Positions 45,025 through 54,522 of a stretch of 54,577 nucleotides of DNA are shown here, piece after piece. The stretch comes from Lusitaniella coriacea LEGE 07157 (GTDB taxonomy: Bacteria > Cyanobacteriota > Cyanobacteriia > Cyanobacteriales > Spirulinaceae). Made by a program: the position numbers and the translations under genes. Numbering within the stretch: position 1 is the stretch's first letter; each line of letters starts with the position of its first letter. The DNA lies in assembly GCF_015207425.1 (NCBI RefSeq), contig NZ_JADEWZ010000035.1, positions 1 to 54,577 on the forward strand. Direction: 5' to 3'. The notes beneath the pieces are model-generated. The model worked only from the letters and a program-made list of their open reading frames with translations. It was not told the DNA's origin and did not search any database.

Positions 45025-45193
45025 CCACCGTGCTATAGCAGTGTTCGGTTGCGTATGGATTGTAGCAATCAGCTTTTATAAAGATTTTCTGTGCCTCCGA
45101 TTCTCCCTGCAATACAAAGTCTTCTTGCAAAGTTGAAGGGGAGAATTTTGACTGCGAAGACACGATTCATCAGAAGATACTGTACAATTCTAG

Positions 45194-46260
<1,067 letters not shown>

Positions 46261-46261
<1 letters not shown>

Positions 46262-47388
46262 TGATGGTTCAAAAATATCGAAGATTGGGACGGTTGACGG
46301 TGGGAACAATATCCGCGATCGCCGTTAGTTTAGGCAGTTGCCAAACGAATGCACCGACAACAAACTCAGATTCACAAGCACAATCGACGACCGCCGCAAC
46401 AACGGATGAGTTACAAGTGGTGACAACATTTTTGCCCATCACTCAGTTTACAAAAGCCGTGGCGGGCGATCGCGCAGAAGTAAGCCAGTTGTTGCCAGCC
46501 AACGTAAGTCCACACGATTATCAGGCTAAACCAAAAGATGCCCAACGGCTTGCTGAGGCAGATGTGCTGGTACAAAACGGATTAGAAATGGAGGAATTTT
46601 TAGAGGATTTAGTCGCAAACGCTAGTAATCCAGATTTGAAGATCGTTGACTCCAGCGAGGGAATTGCCACGATCGCCAATGAAGAGGTAGAAGGGGGTAA
46701 TCATGGCGAAGAAGAAGACCACGATCATGACCACGCTCACGACGATCGTGAAGAAGGAGAAGAAGACGTTGAGGCAGGGCATCACCATCATGGTGAATAC
46801 AATCCACATGTCTGGCTCGATCCCAAACGTGCCATTGAACAAGTTGAAAATATTCGCGATGGACTAATTGCGGCCGATCCTGAAGGTGAAGCTGAGTACA
46901 CCGCCAATGCAGCCGCTTACATTGAACAACTGCAACAACTGGATGCAGAAATTACCTCAACTCTTCAACCTTATGCAGGACAAACTTTTGTCGCCTTCCA
47001 TGACTTTGCCCCCTACTTTGCTCAAAGCTATGACTTAGAAGCCGAGTTTTTGGTAGACATTCCTGAAGAAAACCCCGCACCAGCAGATGTCAAGCGAGTG
47101 ACAGATGCCGTAGAGGAAGCAAACCTCAAAGCTCTCCTCACCGAACCCCAAGCGGTCGAAAATACTTTCGCAGCGCTAGCAAAGGATTTAAATGTCGAGA
47201 TCAGCACCTTCGATCCGATCGAAACGGGGGGGCCCGAAGCTCTCGAACCGAACTATTACATCACAACCATGCGTCAAAACGTGCAGGGTTTAGTCACCGC
47301 TTTTGGTGGTTCAACTCAGTCCGTATTGCCGTTTTGGATGCCTCAGCCGATGGCAGTGGTACCACAGCGAGTTGGGGTCAGGTTTTAG
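46261..47388 (+). CDS. znuA: Zinc ABC transporter substrate-binding lipoprotein
   Basis: A 375-residue cluster A-I metal-binding protein. The lipobox is SLGSC at about residue 27. VVTTFLPITQFTKAVAGD near 52 opens the mature domain. A His/Asp/Glu-rich loop at about 145-185 (DHDHDHAHDD, then GHHHHGEYN) is typical of zinc-specific ZnuA, and the metal ligands include HDYQAKP near 85, NPHVWLDP near 180 and HDFAPYF near 245. The last 25 residues past LVTAFG are a tail of uncertain origin. The start overlaps the hemB stop; its own stop codon is part of the znuC ribosome-binding site. Confidence 0.93.
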
Positions 47389-47402
47389 GAGGGCTTTTCG
47401 AC

Positions 47403-48167
47403 TTGAAAGAAGTTGTACTCGCAGTTGAACAACTCACGGTTACCCTTGGAACCTACGCGGCGGTGCAGGAGGTTTCCTTTTCCCTGGAGGCAGGAACCGA
47501 TACGGCAATCGTTGGTCCGAATGGGGCAGGCAAAAGTACTCTAGTGCAAGCCATTCTGGGCATTCTGCCTCGGCAAACAGGGAACATTTTCATCCTAGGC
47601 CAACCCTTGAGCCGCAAAGGTTCACTCGCGCCACAGATCCGTCAACAGATTGCCTACCTGCCACAAAACTTCCTAGTCGATCGCCGCATCCCAATAACGG
47701 TGGAAGAACTGGTAGGTTTAGGCTGGGATAGGTTGAGATTTCAAGTGCCCTGGGCAAACAGTAGAAAACGTCGTCATGCTGTCCGAGATGCTTTAGCAAA
47801 GGTAGATGCACTCCATCTTAGACAGCAACCGATCGGTGGGCTTTCTGGGGGTGAAACGAAGCAGGTGCTGCTGGCATATTGCCTGGTTTACCCGCGTCGA
47901 TTGTTGATTCTGGATGAAGCTCCAGCAGGATTGGATATGCGCGGTGAAACTGAGTTTTATCAATTGCTCTATCAACTCAAGCAAGAGGAAGGCTGGACAA
48001 TTTTGCAAATCTCCCACGATTTAAATATGGTACGGCGACATTGCGATCGCGTTCTCTGTCTCAATCGCACTATACTTTGTCAGGGAACGCCAGAAGTTGC
48101 CCTTTCTCCCGATAGCCTTTCTGCTACCTATGGCTCTGAATTCGTTCGCTATCAACATCGCTGTTAG
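47403..48167 (+). CDS. znuC: Zinc ABC transporter ATPase
   Basis: A 254-residue ABC ATPase of the metal-uptake (ZnuC/MntB) type. Walker A is GPNGAGKST near residue 39, the signature LSGGETKQVLLAY near 145, Walker B RLLILDEAPAGLD near 163, and the H-loop ISHDLN near 198. I chose the TTG at 47403 (product begins LKEVVLAVEQL), ten bases after TAGGAGG. The longer frame from 47334 would overlap znuA and translate an unrelated leader. Confidence 0.9.
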   Translation: MKEVVLAVEQLTVTLGTYAAVQEVSFSLEAGTDTAIVGPNGAGKSTLVQAILGILPRQTGNIFILGQPLSRKGSLAPQIRQQIAYLPQNFLVDRRIPITVEELVGLGWDRLRFQVPWANSRKRRHAVRDALAKVDALHLRQQPIGGLSGGETKQVLLAYCLVYPRRLLILDEAPAGLDMRGETEFYQLLYQLKQEEGWTILQISHDLNMVRRHCDRVLCLNRTILCQGTPEVALSPDSLSATYGSEFVRYQHRC

Positions 48168-48184
48168 CCCTTGCCCCTACTTCC

Positions 48185-49042
48185 ATGCCGACTGAACTCA
48201 CCCGCATCCTCGAACTGCTCCAGTTTCCCTTCATGCAACGCGCTATGCTCGGCGGCATTCTCACCGGATTGATGGGGGGAATGCTGGGTAGTTTTACAAT
48301 CTTGCGCCAGTTGTCTTTCTTCAGCGATGCGTTGGGTCACTCAGCGTTGTTAGGCATTAGCATCGGCTTGCTCCTGGGGTTAGATCCCTCGATGGTATTG
48401 CTACCTTTTGCGGTTGTATTTGCTTTGGTCGTGACGTACCTGCTGGAACGGACTCGCTTATGGACGGATGCTTTGCTCAACATCATTTACTCCTCGTCAT
48501 TGGCGATCGCCATCATTACGCTTAGCTTTGTGGGACAGTACAAAGGGGGACTGAATAATCTTTTGTTTGGCGATATTCTGGCAGTGCGAGAACCGGATCT
48601 AATCTTTAGTGCGGGATTATTGCTGGTTTGTACCATCTTTATTGGGCTAACATTACGAACGCAAATGTTGTTGACACTGCATGAACCGCTCGCGATCGCC
48701 CGCGGCGTGTCAGTTTCTGCCCATCGTACAGCGTTTATTGTGCTGCTGTCACTGGTAGTGGGAATTTCGATTAAGGCGATTGGGGTATTACTGGTGAGTG
48801 CGTTTGTGGTGATTCCTGCCTGTGCTGCCCGGTTGTTGAGTCGTACATTTGCCAACTACGTGGTGCTATCGGCGGGGCTAGGGGTGTTGAGTGCAGTGAT
48901 TGGAATCCTCTTTTCTGCGGGGTTCAATTTGCCATCAGGTCCCAGCATTGTGGCAACCCAATTGGCAATTTTTCTAACATCAATGGCATTACCCCGATTG
49001 CGTGTTGTACCACTCAACTCAGGGGAAAGGGCAGTACGTTGA
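48185..49042 (+). CDS. znuB: Zinc ABC transporter permease
   Basis: A 285-residue ABC-3 family permease with eight or nine helices. The family segments are FMQRAMLGGILTGLMGGMLGSF near residue 16, FFSDALGHSALLGISIG near 46 and SIKAIGVLLVSAFVVIPACAARL near 198. It forms the channel of the zinc importer with ZnuA and ZnuC. It starts 17 bases after znuC. A fragment of a related permease is present 470 bases downstream. Confidence 0.93.
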   Translation: MPTELTRILELLQFPFMQRAMLGGILTGLMGGMLGSFTILRQLSFFSDALGHSALLGISIGLLLGLDPSMVLLPFAVVFALVVTYLLERTRLWTDALLNIIYSSSLAIAIITLSFVGQYKGGLNNLLFGDILAVREPDLIFSAGLLLVCTIFIGLTLRTQMLLTLHEPLAIARGVSVSAHRTAFIVLLSLVVGISIKAIGVLLVSAFVVIPACAARLLSRTFANYVVLSAGLGVLSAVIGILFSAGFNLPSGPSIVATQLAIFLTSMALPRLRVVPLNSGERAVR

Positions 49043-49112
49043 GACTAGTTAGTGAGGTGGATCGACGTTAGATAGGTAGAATTGAGTTGTAGAGTTTGAG
49101 CTATTAGGATTT

Positions 49113-49478
49113 GTGGTTGAGCCAAAGTTAAACGATATCTGCCAGGTACGTTGTTTCAACGTAGAACTGGTCGCTCAGTTCAATGAAACACTTCCGGGGG
49201 ATGATTTGCTCGAAGATGCTCAAATTCTCTTCAGTGCTTTAGCCGATCGATCGCGCCTGAAGATTCTTTATGCTCTGAGCCGGGGTGAAGAACTCTGCGT
49301 CTGTGATGCTGCCGCTCTGCTGGAAATCAAGATCGCAGCCGCCTCCCACCACCTGCGAAAACTGCGCGACCTCAAAATCCTTAAGTACAGAAATGACGGC
49401 AAACTGGTGTATTACTCCCTGAAAGATCGGCGAGTCGCCGAGATTCTCCGCTACGCCCTAAGTCAACTTGCCGATTGA
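49113..49478 (+). CDS. ArsR/SmtB-family metal-sensing repressor
   Basis: A 121-residue winged-helix repressor. The DNA-binding part is ADRSRLKILYALSRGEELCVCDAAALLEIKIAAASHHLRKLRDLKILKYRNDG (seen in segments from residue 44). The CVC of ELCVCD is the alpha-3 metal motif, and an N-terminal CQVRC adds the Cys pair of alpha-3N-type sensors such as BxmR/AztR/ZiaR. The alpha-5 zinc site of SmtB (D-H-H-E) is not kept; here it reads KDRRVAEILRYALSQLAD. It probably releases an efflux or sequestration gene under metal excess, but none is adjacent now. GTG start. Confidence 0.88.
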   Translation: MVEPKLNDICQVRCFNVELVAQFNETLPGDDLLEDAQILFSALADRSRLKILYALSRGEELCVCDAAALLEIKIAAASHHLRKLRDLKILKYRNDGKLVYYSLKDRRVAEILRYALSQLAD

Positions 49479-49508
49479 CACTCCTCGACCTTGCATGAAT
49501 GAGGATTC

Positions 49509-49697
49509 TTGCTTCAACGGGAGTCCAACGACTTACCCGACCCAAGCATACATCTCTTAGCTACTGCTGCGGGGATAGGTGCGACCAGTGGAGTAATGGG
49601 AATGGTCATTTCTGACGCGATCGATTTGCCTAATGGTCCGAGTATTGTTTTGGTTCAGTTATTTGGGTTTTTGACTGTGGCTTTATGGTGTCGGTAG
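49509..49697 (+). pseudogene. C-terminal remnant of a ZnuB-type metal permease
   Basis: The open frame reads LLATAAGIGATSGVMGMVISDAIDLPNGPSIV, which aligns with the C-terminus of ZnuB (VVLSAGLGVLSAVIGILFSAGFNLPSGPSIVATQ). The conserved LPxGPSIVxxQL is kept, but more than 200 residues of the family are missing. It is divergent from the ZnuB of this window, so it came from a second metal permease. It lies directly after the ArsR gene and before the integron. Confidence 0.75.
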
Positions 49698-49777
49698 GGT
49701 TGAAAATTTTGGATTATGCTTTCTTAATTGTTAATTGTAATGTAAGACGACTAGAGAACATCTTATCTGATTCAAGA

Positions 49778-50743
49778 TTAAGGATCGAGAGGACTTCTTA
49801 CGCCTCTACCGCCTCGATTTAGTACATGAGTATAAATTATTGTTGTTTTGACGTCTTCATGTCCTAATAATTCTTGAACTGTTCTAATATCGTAGCCATC
49901 TTGTAACAATTGCGTCGCAAAACTATGACGAAAGGTATGACAACTGACTCGCTTATTAATTTCTGCCATTTTAACGGCTTTTTTCAAGGCTTTTTGTAAA
50001 CTACTTTCATGAAGATGATGACGACGAATAATTCCACTGCGAGGATCTTGAGAAATGCGATTTGAGGGAAAAACAAATTGCCAAACCCAGTCACGATCTG
50101 CATTTTTATACTTTCTTTCTAAGGCAAAGGGTAAGTAAACTGAACCATAACCTTTATCTAAATCCTGTTGATGTAATCGCTTGACAATTTCTAAATGAAA
50201 CTTTAATTCTTCAGCTAAACTTATCGGTAACACTGTGACTCGACTTTCCATGCCTTTTCCATCTCTAACAATTACTTGATTTTGAGCAAAATCAATATCT
50301 TTAACTCGTAATTGTAAACATTCCGTTTGACGTAATCCCGTCCCATAAAGCAATTTAACGATTAATTGATGAACTCCTGATAAGTGATTAATAATCGCTA
50401 GAACTTCCTCTTTTGTTAGAACGGTTGAGACATAATGACTTCTTTTAGCCCGTACTGCATCAATCTTTAAATCTAATTCTTGTTTAAGAACTTCTTTATA
50501 GAGAAATAAAACAGCACTTAAAGCCTAATTTTGAGTGGAGGCAGCCACATTTTCCTCAACAGCTAAATGGGTTAAGAATTCTTCAATTTCTTTTCCACCC
50601 ATTTCTTTAGGATGGCGTTTATTATGAAAGAGAATATAGCGTTTAATCCAATTAATGTAACTTTTTTCGGTTTTGTAAGAGTAATGTTTCAGACGAATGA
50701 CATCACAGACTTGTTCAAGGAGCTTTTTAGGGTTTTTTTCCAT
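49778..50743 (-). pseudogene. intI: Integron integrase, interrupted by one nonsense codon
   Basis: Tyrosine recombinase of the integron type. The N-terminal half (LLEQVCDVIRLKHYSYKTEKSYINWIKRYILFHNKRHP, in segments) is the SAM-like DNA-binding domain. The C-terminal half has the first Arg in GTGLRQTE and the integron-specific patch ([20 protein letters not shown]). It also has [24 protein letters not shown] and the catalytic Tyr in [18 protein letters not shown], the last being typical of IntI. The frame is open from 50743 to 49778 except for TAG at 50525-50527, where CAG (Gln) would be expected. The enzyme is thus probably truncated and inactive. Confidence 0.85.
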
Positions 50744-50957
50744 CGGGGGATATTCAGAACCTTCCTGGATAGTATGACTATTTGGTATGTTATCCCGAAA
50801 GTTTCTGGCTATCGTCGGAAATTGTGCGGAAAGTTTCTGGATAACATTCTCTACAAGGGAATTATACAGAAACTTTCTGTTTTTTGCCCCGTAGAGGTTG
50901 ACTATCCAGAAAATGTCGGTACAATAAATATTTATGTTTTTCACTGAGTTATAAACA
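50744..50957. other. Candidate attI region and integron promoter
   Basis: Lies between divergent intI and the first cassette. It contains GAAAGTTTCTGG words at 50799-50810 and 50829-50840 and an inverted CAGAAACTTTCTG at 50869-50881, which could be integrase-binding repeats. GTTATAA at 50948-50954, ten bases before the cassette start codon, resembles the GTTRRRY crossover site. A plus-strand open frame across it looks accidental. Confidence 0.5.
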
Positions 50958-51605
50958 ATGAATAAATCGGAAGATTTTTGGAATAAAGCTTCAAAAAATT
51001 ATGACAAGACAGAGGAGCGTTTTGAATACATCCATAAAAAAGCAAGGGAAAACACCAAAAAGCACCTCAAAGATAGTCATATTGTTATGGATTATGGATG
51101 CGGAACCGGCACAGCATCCTGTGAGTTTTCCAGTCAGGTGAAAGAAATACAAGGTATCGATATCTCATCTGAGATGATTCGGATAGCAAAAGAGAAAGCA
51201 GTTGTTAGTAAAATTAAAAATGTAAACTTCGAAAAGGCGGATTTATTTGAAGACAAATTTCAAAATGAATCGTTTGATGTGATTCTGACTTTCAACATGT
51301 TGCACACAGTACCCAATCCGCAAAATATTGTGCATCGAATAAATGACCTGTTAAAGCCTGACGGCTTATTTATTTCTATAACGCCTTGCTTAGGGCAAAA
51401 GATGTCAATTTTAGTTAATCTCCAAATACAGTTGGTTCGGATATTGTGTAAGTTTGGGGTAATTCCCATTCCAATTAGGAGAATAAAAAACAGTGACATA
51501 GACATTTTGTTAGCAACAGGAGAATTCGAGGCCATTGAGTCCGAAGAAATATTCAAAGGAGCATCTAGCTATTTTGTTGCAGCAAAGAAATTACACAAAA
51601 CATAA
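50958..51605 (+). CDS. Class I SAM-dependent methyltransferase, integron cassette gene
   Basis: A 215-residue methyltransferase. Motif I is HIVMDYGCGTGTASCEF near residue 41, followed by IDISSEMIRIAKEKA near 68, motif II/III FDVILTFNMLHTVPNPQNIV near 106 and LLKPDGLFISITPC near 130. The acceptor is unknown. The gene is AT-rich and has no HIP1 site. It stands between the attI-like region and an attC site whose first bases include its stop codon TAA, as is usual for integron cassettes. Confidence 0.85.
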   Translation: MNKSEDFWNKASKNYDKTEERFEYIHKKARENTKKHLKDSHIVMDYGCGTGTASCEFSSQVKEIQGIDISSEMIRIAKEKAVVSKIKNVNFEKADLFEDKFQNESFDVILTFNMLHTVPNPQNIVHRINDLLKPDGLFISITPCLGQKMSILVNLQIQLVRILCKFGVIPIPIRRIKNSDIDILLATGEFEAIESEEIFKGASSYFVAAKKLHKT

Positions 51606-51660
51606 CAAGCGCATGCAGCCGGACGCAGCGAAGCTGCGACGCTGATGCGGGGCGTTAAGA
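51599..51660 (+). other. attC recombination site of the integron cassette
   Basis: Begins AACATAACAAGCGC and ends GGGGCGTTAAGA, with TAAC...GTTA core ends. The interior is an imperfect palindrome: GCAGCCGGACGC on the left against GCGACGCTGATGC on the right around a central GCAGCGAAGCTGC. About 60 bp, a short attC type. It is located directly after the cassette gene. Confidence 0.8.
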
Positions 51661-51756
51661 AAAAAAGTGCAATCTTATTAAGTTAAGGAATTTATAAAAA
51701 ACTCGTTTTGGGCGATCGCCTGAAATTTTCAAACAGTTACATGGCGCGATCGTAAA

Positions 51757-52845
51757 TCAACCAAAACCTTTACCCCGTTTAGACTCAGACCAAATAATTA
51801 ATTCTCCTTCCTGACCTCCCGCAGCCAACTGCTTGCCATCTTGACTCCAAGCTACACAGGAAAACCCTCCAGACGCACCTTCTAATATTTGTCCTACTTG
51901 TTTGGCTTTCGTCCATAAACCCAACCAACCATCATCCGCAGCAGAAGCCAATAATAAACTATGGGGATGAAACTCTAAAGCTTGAATCTTACTGTCGTGT
52001 AAAGTTAAAACGTTTGCATTCCAACCATCTTTATCATCAGCTTCTTTTTTCCAGACGGCAATGCCTTCTATACTTGATGCTGCCAACAAAGGTGCATTAC
52101 TCGATCCTCGTTGCGACCAAGTTAGATTGGAAATCTTACCAGGAAAACCCCGCATTACCCAAGGATGGGGACTGCCATATTCTAGAACCGCGATGGTATT
52201 ATCTAAATTACCAGAAGCAATATATTTACTGTCCCCAGACCAAGCCGTAACAATACTAGCTGAGGGCATATCAATCAGATAGGGGTCATCATCCCAATCT
52301 TTAGTAGACCATACTTTCACTCCTCCATTACCCGATATAGCGATACTTTCCCCATTCGGTCGCCAAGCTAAATCTAAAACAGAAGAGTTAGCAAAGGGTA
52401 GAGTAGTAATAACGTTTTGACTATCTGCATCCCAGATTTGCAGGTAACGACCCAAACTAAAAGCTAAGTGGTTACAAATAGTACTCCAAGCCAGTTTATC
52501 GACCCAGGAGGGCGCATTATCTAGGGTAGCGATTAAATCTGGAAATCCCCCTCTCATCCCCCTTAATAAAGGGGAAGTCATAGACCAAACTCTAACCTTG
52601 CCATCCTGTCCGCCAGCAGCTAAAAACTTGCCATCAAAAGAAAAAGCCAAACAGTCGATTGATACTAAACCCGCAGGTAATAAACTAACCAGGTTGCCAT
52701 CTTGCCATAAGACCACTTCCCCCGCAGCCGAACTAGCAGCTAATAAACCATCGGGCGACCAAGCCACTACGGTAACGTATTCTGAGAGACTACCCTGCCA
52801 TTGTTGTTTGAATAAGACTTTCCCCTTTGTACCTACACCAAACAT
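51757..52845 (-). CDS. WD40-repeat protein linked to the COG0523 GTPase
   Basis: A 362-residue beta-propeller protein with about seven WD40-type blades. Examples are VTVVAWSPDGLLAASSAAGEVVLW near 25, LAFSFDGKFLAAGGQDGKVRVWS near 66, ALEFHPHSLLLASAADDGWLGLW near 290 and CVAWSQDGKQLAAGGQEGELIIWS near 330. There is no signal peptide or enzymatic domain; it would serve as a scaffold. Its start overlaps the end of the GTPase gene by 13 bases, so it is likely coexpressed and may act with it in metal delivery. Part of blade 2 (SPLLRGMRGGFPD) is translated from a repeat. Confidence 0.85.
   Translation of the reverse strand: MFGVGTKGKVLFKQQWQGSLSEYVTVVAWSPDGLLAASSAAGEVVLWQDGNLVSLLPAGLVSIDCLAFSFDGKFLAAGGQDGKVRVWSMTSPLLRGMRGGFPDLIATLDNAPSWVDKLAWSTICNHLAFSLGRYLQIWDADSQNVITTLPFANSSVLDLAWRPNGESIAISGNGGVKVWSTKDWDDDPYLIDMPSASIVTAWSGDSKYIASGNLDNTIAVLEYGSPHPWVMRGFPGKISNLTWSQRGSSNAPLLAASSIEGIAVWKKEADDKDGWNANVLTLHDSKIQALEFHPHSLLLASAADDGWLGLWTKAKQVGQILEGASGGFSCVAWSQDGKQLAAGGQEGELIIWSESKRGKGFG
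52543..52576. repeat. AAATCCCCC-type repeat inside the WD40 gene
   Basis: AAATCCCCCTCTCATCCCCC, then TTAATAAAGGGG. It is the kind of CCCCCTTAATAAAGGGG palindromic repeat found between genes in filamentous cyanobacteria. Here it is read in frame and encodes a loop between WD40 blades. Confidence 0.65.
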
Positions 52846-53801
52846 TGCTTAAAGTCCTCTCTCAGTTGTGCCTCATCTAGATTGCGACCGATAAATACTA
52901 ATTCATTTTTACGGGTTTCTTCTTCCTTCCAAGGACGATCTGGTTTTCCATCAAACAGCATATGAACCCCTTGGAACACAAAGCGATCGCTTTCTCCTGC
53001 AATATTTAAAATGCCTTTCATGCGGAAGATATCGACACCTTTGGTTTGTAATAGGTTACTCAACCAACTATTCAGTTTTTGTCCGTCTAGTTCTCCAGAT
53101 TCCACTATGGCAAAGGATTTTACTGTCTCGTCGTGTTCGTGGGCATCTTCATTGAGAAATTCAGGGTCGATTTCCAAAGCACGGTCTAAATCGAATGCTT
53201 GGACTCCTAACAACGCATCCATTCCTAGTTCAGAATTTCGAGTGCGATAGATTTTTGCCATCCCGTTCATGGCTTTAATTTTACTTTCCAACTCATCCAA
53301 TTCTTCGGGACAAACAAGATCGGTTTTATTGAGGAGAATTACATCGGCAAAAGCAATTTGTTCCTGTGCTTCATCTGCCTCCCAGTGTTGCTGGATGTGT
53401 TTGGCATCGACGACAGTAACCACTGCATCTAAAGCAATCTTATCTTTCATATCTTCATCGACAAAAAAGGTTTGAATTACAGGGGCAGGATCGGCTAAAC
53501 CAGTGGTTTCAATGACCAAATGGTCGAACTTGTTGCGACGCTTCATTAAATTACCGATAATGCGAATCAAATCTCCCCGCACCGTACAGCAAATACAGCC
53601 GTTGTTCATTTCAAATATTTCTTCATCGGTATCAATTACCAGTTGATTATCAATACCCACTTCTCCAAACTCGTTAACGATGACTGCTACTTTCTTACCG
53701 TGTTCGTAGGTGAGGATGCGATTGAGGAGGGTGGTTTTTCCCGCACCTAGATAACCCGTTAGTACGGTGACGGGAACGGTGTTGGCGGTTGTCGCTACCA
53801 T
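52833..53801 (-). CDS. COG0523 (CobW/ZNG1-like) GTP-dependent metal chaperone
   Basis: A 322-residue G3E GTPase. Walker A is TGYLGAGKTTLLN near residue 15, followed by NEFGEVGIDNQL, the metal-binding CxCC motif NNGCICCTVRGDL near 68, ETTGLADPAPV near 95 and the guanine-specificity NKTD near 158. A His/Glu-rich stretch (EDAHEHDETVK) lies near 224. Such proteins hand zinc to target enzymes under zinc limitation. A Fur/Zur-like box 24 bases upstream of the start supports this. It is coupled to the WD40 gene. Confidence 0.93.
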   Translation of the reverse strand: MVATTANTVPVTVLTGYLGAGKTTLLNRILTYEHGKKVAVIVNEFGEVGIDNQLVIDTDEEIFEMNNGCICCTVRGDLIRIIGNLMKRRNKFDHLVIETTGLADPAPVIQTFFVDEDMKDKIALDAVVTVVDAKHIQQHWEADEAQEQIAFADVILLNKTDLVCPEELDELESKIKAMNGMAKIYRTRNSELGMDALLGVQAFDLDRALEIDPEFLNEDAHEHDETVKSFAIVESGELDGQKLNSWLSNLLQTKGVDIFRMKGILNIAGESDRFVFQGVHMLFDGKPDRPWKEEETRKNELVFIGRNLDEAQLREDFKQCLV

Positions 53802-53824
53802 AATCTAATTCCTAAGCTCTTTTA

Positions 53825-53843
53825 GATAATGATAATCGATCTC
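53825..53843. promoter_or_regulatory. Fur/Zur-like box upstream of the COG0523 gene
   Basis: GATAATGATAATCGATCTC, matching the 19-bp Fur consensus GATAATGATAATCATTATC at 16 positions: two perfect GATAAT hexamers and a degenerate third. It lies 24 bases before the start codon. Genetic context favours zinc control. Confidence 0.6.
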
Positions 53844-53981
53844 ATTCTCGAGAAAACGGTTTTTAATCTTAAAGTTCTTAGTCAACTCGATTTGTTTAAA
53901 AAAATCGATTACACACATAGACGCTGAAATTTTTCTTGAACTTCTACATCTAAGTGAAATCAACACAAAGTTTTTAGATAG

Positions 53982-54522
53982 TTATTTAGGTAAATGAGTA
54001 TTTAAGACTTTCTCTAATATAGTTTTAAGTTCAATGATAGGTAATGGTTGTTGCCTACCCGCTCCAATTAATTGATGTGTAACTCCATAAAATGCATTTG
54101 TTGTTGTATCTTTTTCTTGCAAGATATCTCCTTTTTCTGTACTAAGTTTGTCTTTGTCTTCGTAGTTAGTTGACCAACACACTAAAATGTCAATATGGCT
54201 AATATCTTTTTTATTTTGATCGATATCTTTGTGAATTCCTCGAAGTTCTTGTTTGAACTCCACTAAAATATCTTTTTTTAAAGTTCCACTTTGGCGAGTG
54301 AATATATTCTGGGCTATTCCAAATGTATTGTCATTAGAATAAATAGTATCACCGCTCGATTTCAAGTAATACTCATATAGTCCATCATAAACTTGATAGC
54401 CTGAAACGACTTTTATATTATATCCTTTTAAGATATTGTTACAGATAAATTCCAGGGCTATTTCATTTTCACGAGAGCCAGAATCTGGTAGAGTTTGAGG
54501 CTAGATTTTCTGGTTCAAACAT
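53982..54522 (-). pseudogene. Frameshifted gene of unknown function
   Basis: A start ATG at 54522 has a perfect AAAGGAGGT ten bases upstream and begins MFEPENLA, but this frame stops after 17 codons. A one-base shift near 54503 (CTAG) joins it to a long open frame ending at 53982: LPDSGSRENEIALEFICNN, then YDGLYEYYLKSSGD, DILVEFKQEL, IDILVCWS and PIIELKTILEKVLN. The YDG...VEFK pair looks like a nuclease-type (PD-(D/E)xK) core, and the DILVCWS end occurs in C-terminal regions of some ATP-binding conflict-system proteins; both are weak inferences. It may be a broken gene or a sequence error. Confidence 0.5.

Noticed and set aside
50612-50947. 111-codon plus-strand frame
   Set aside because: It is antisense to the start of intI and covers the attI-like region; no homology recognised.
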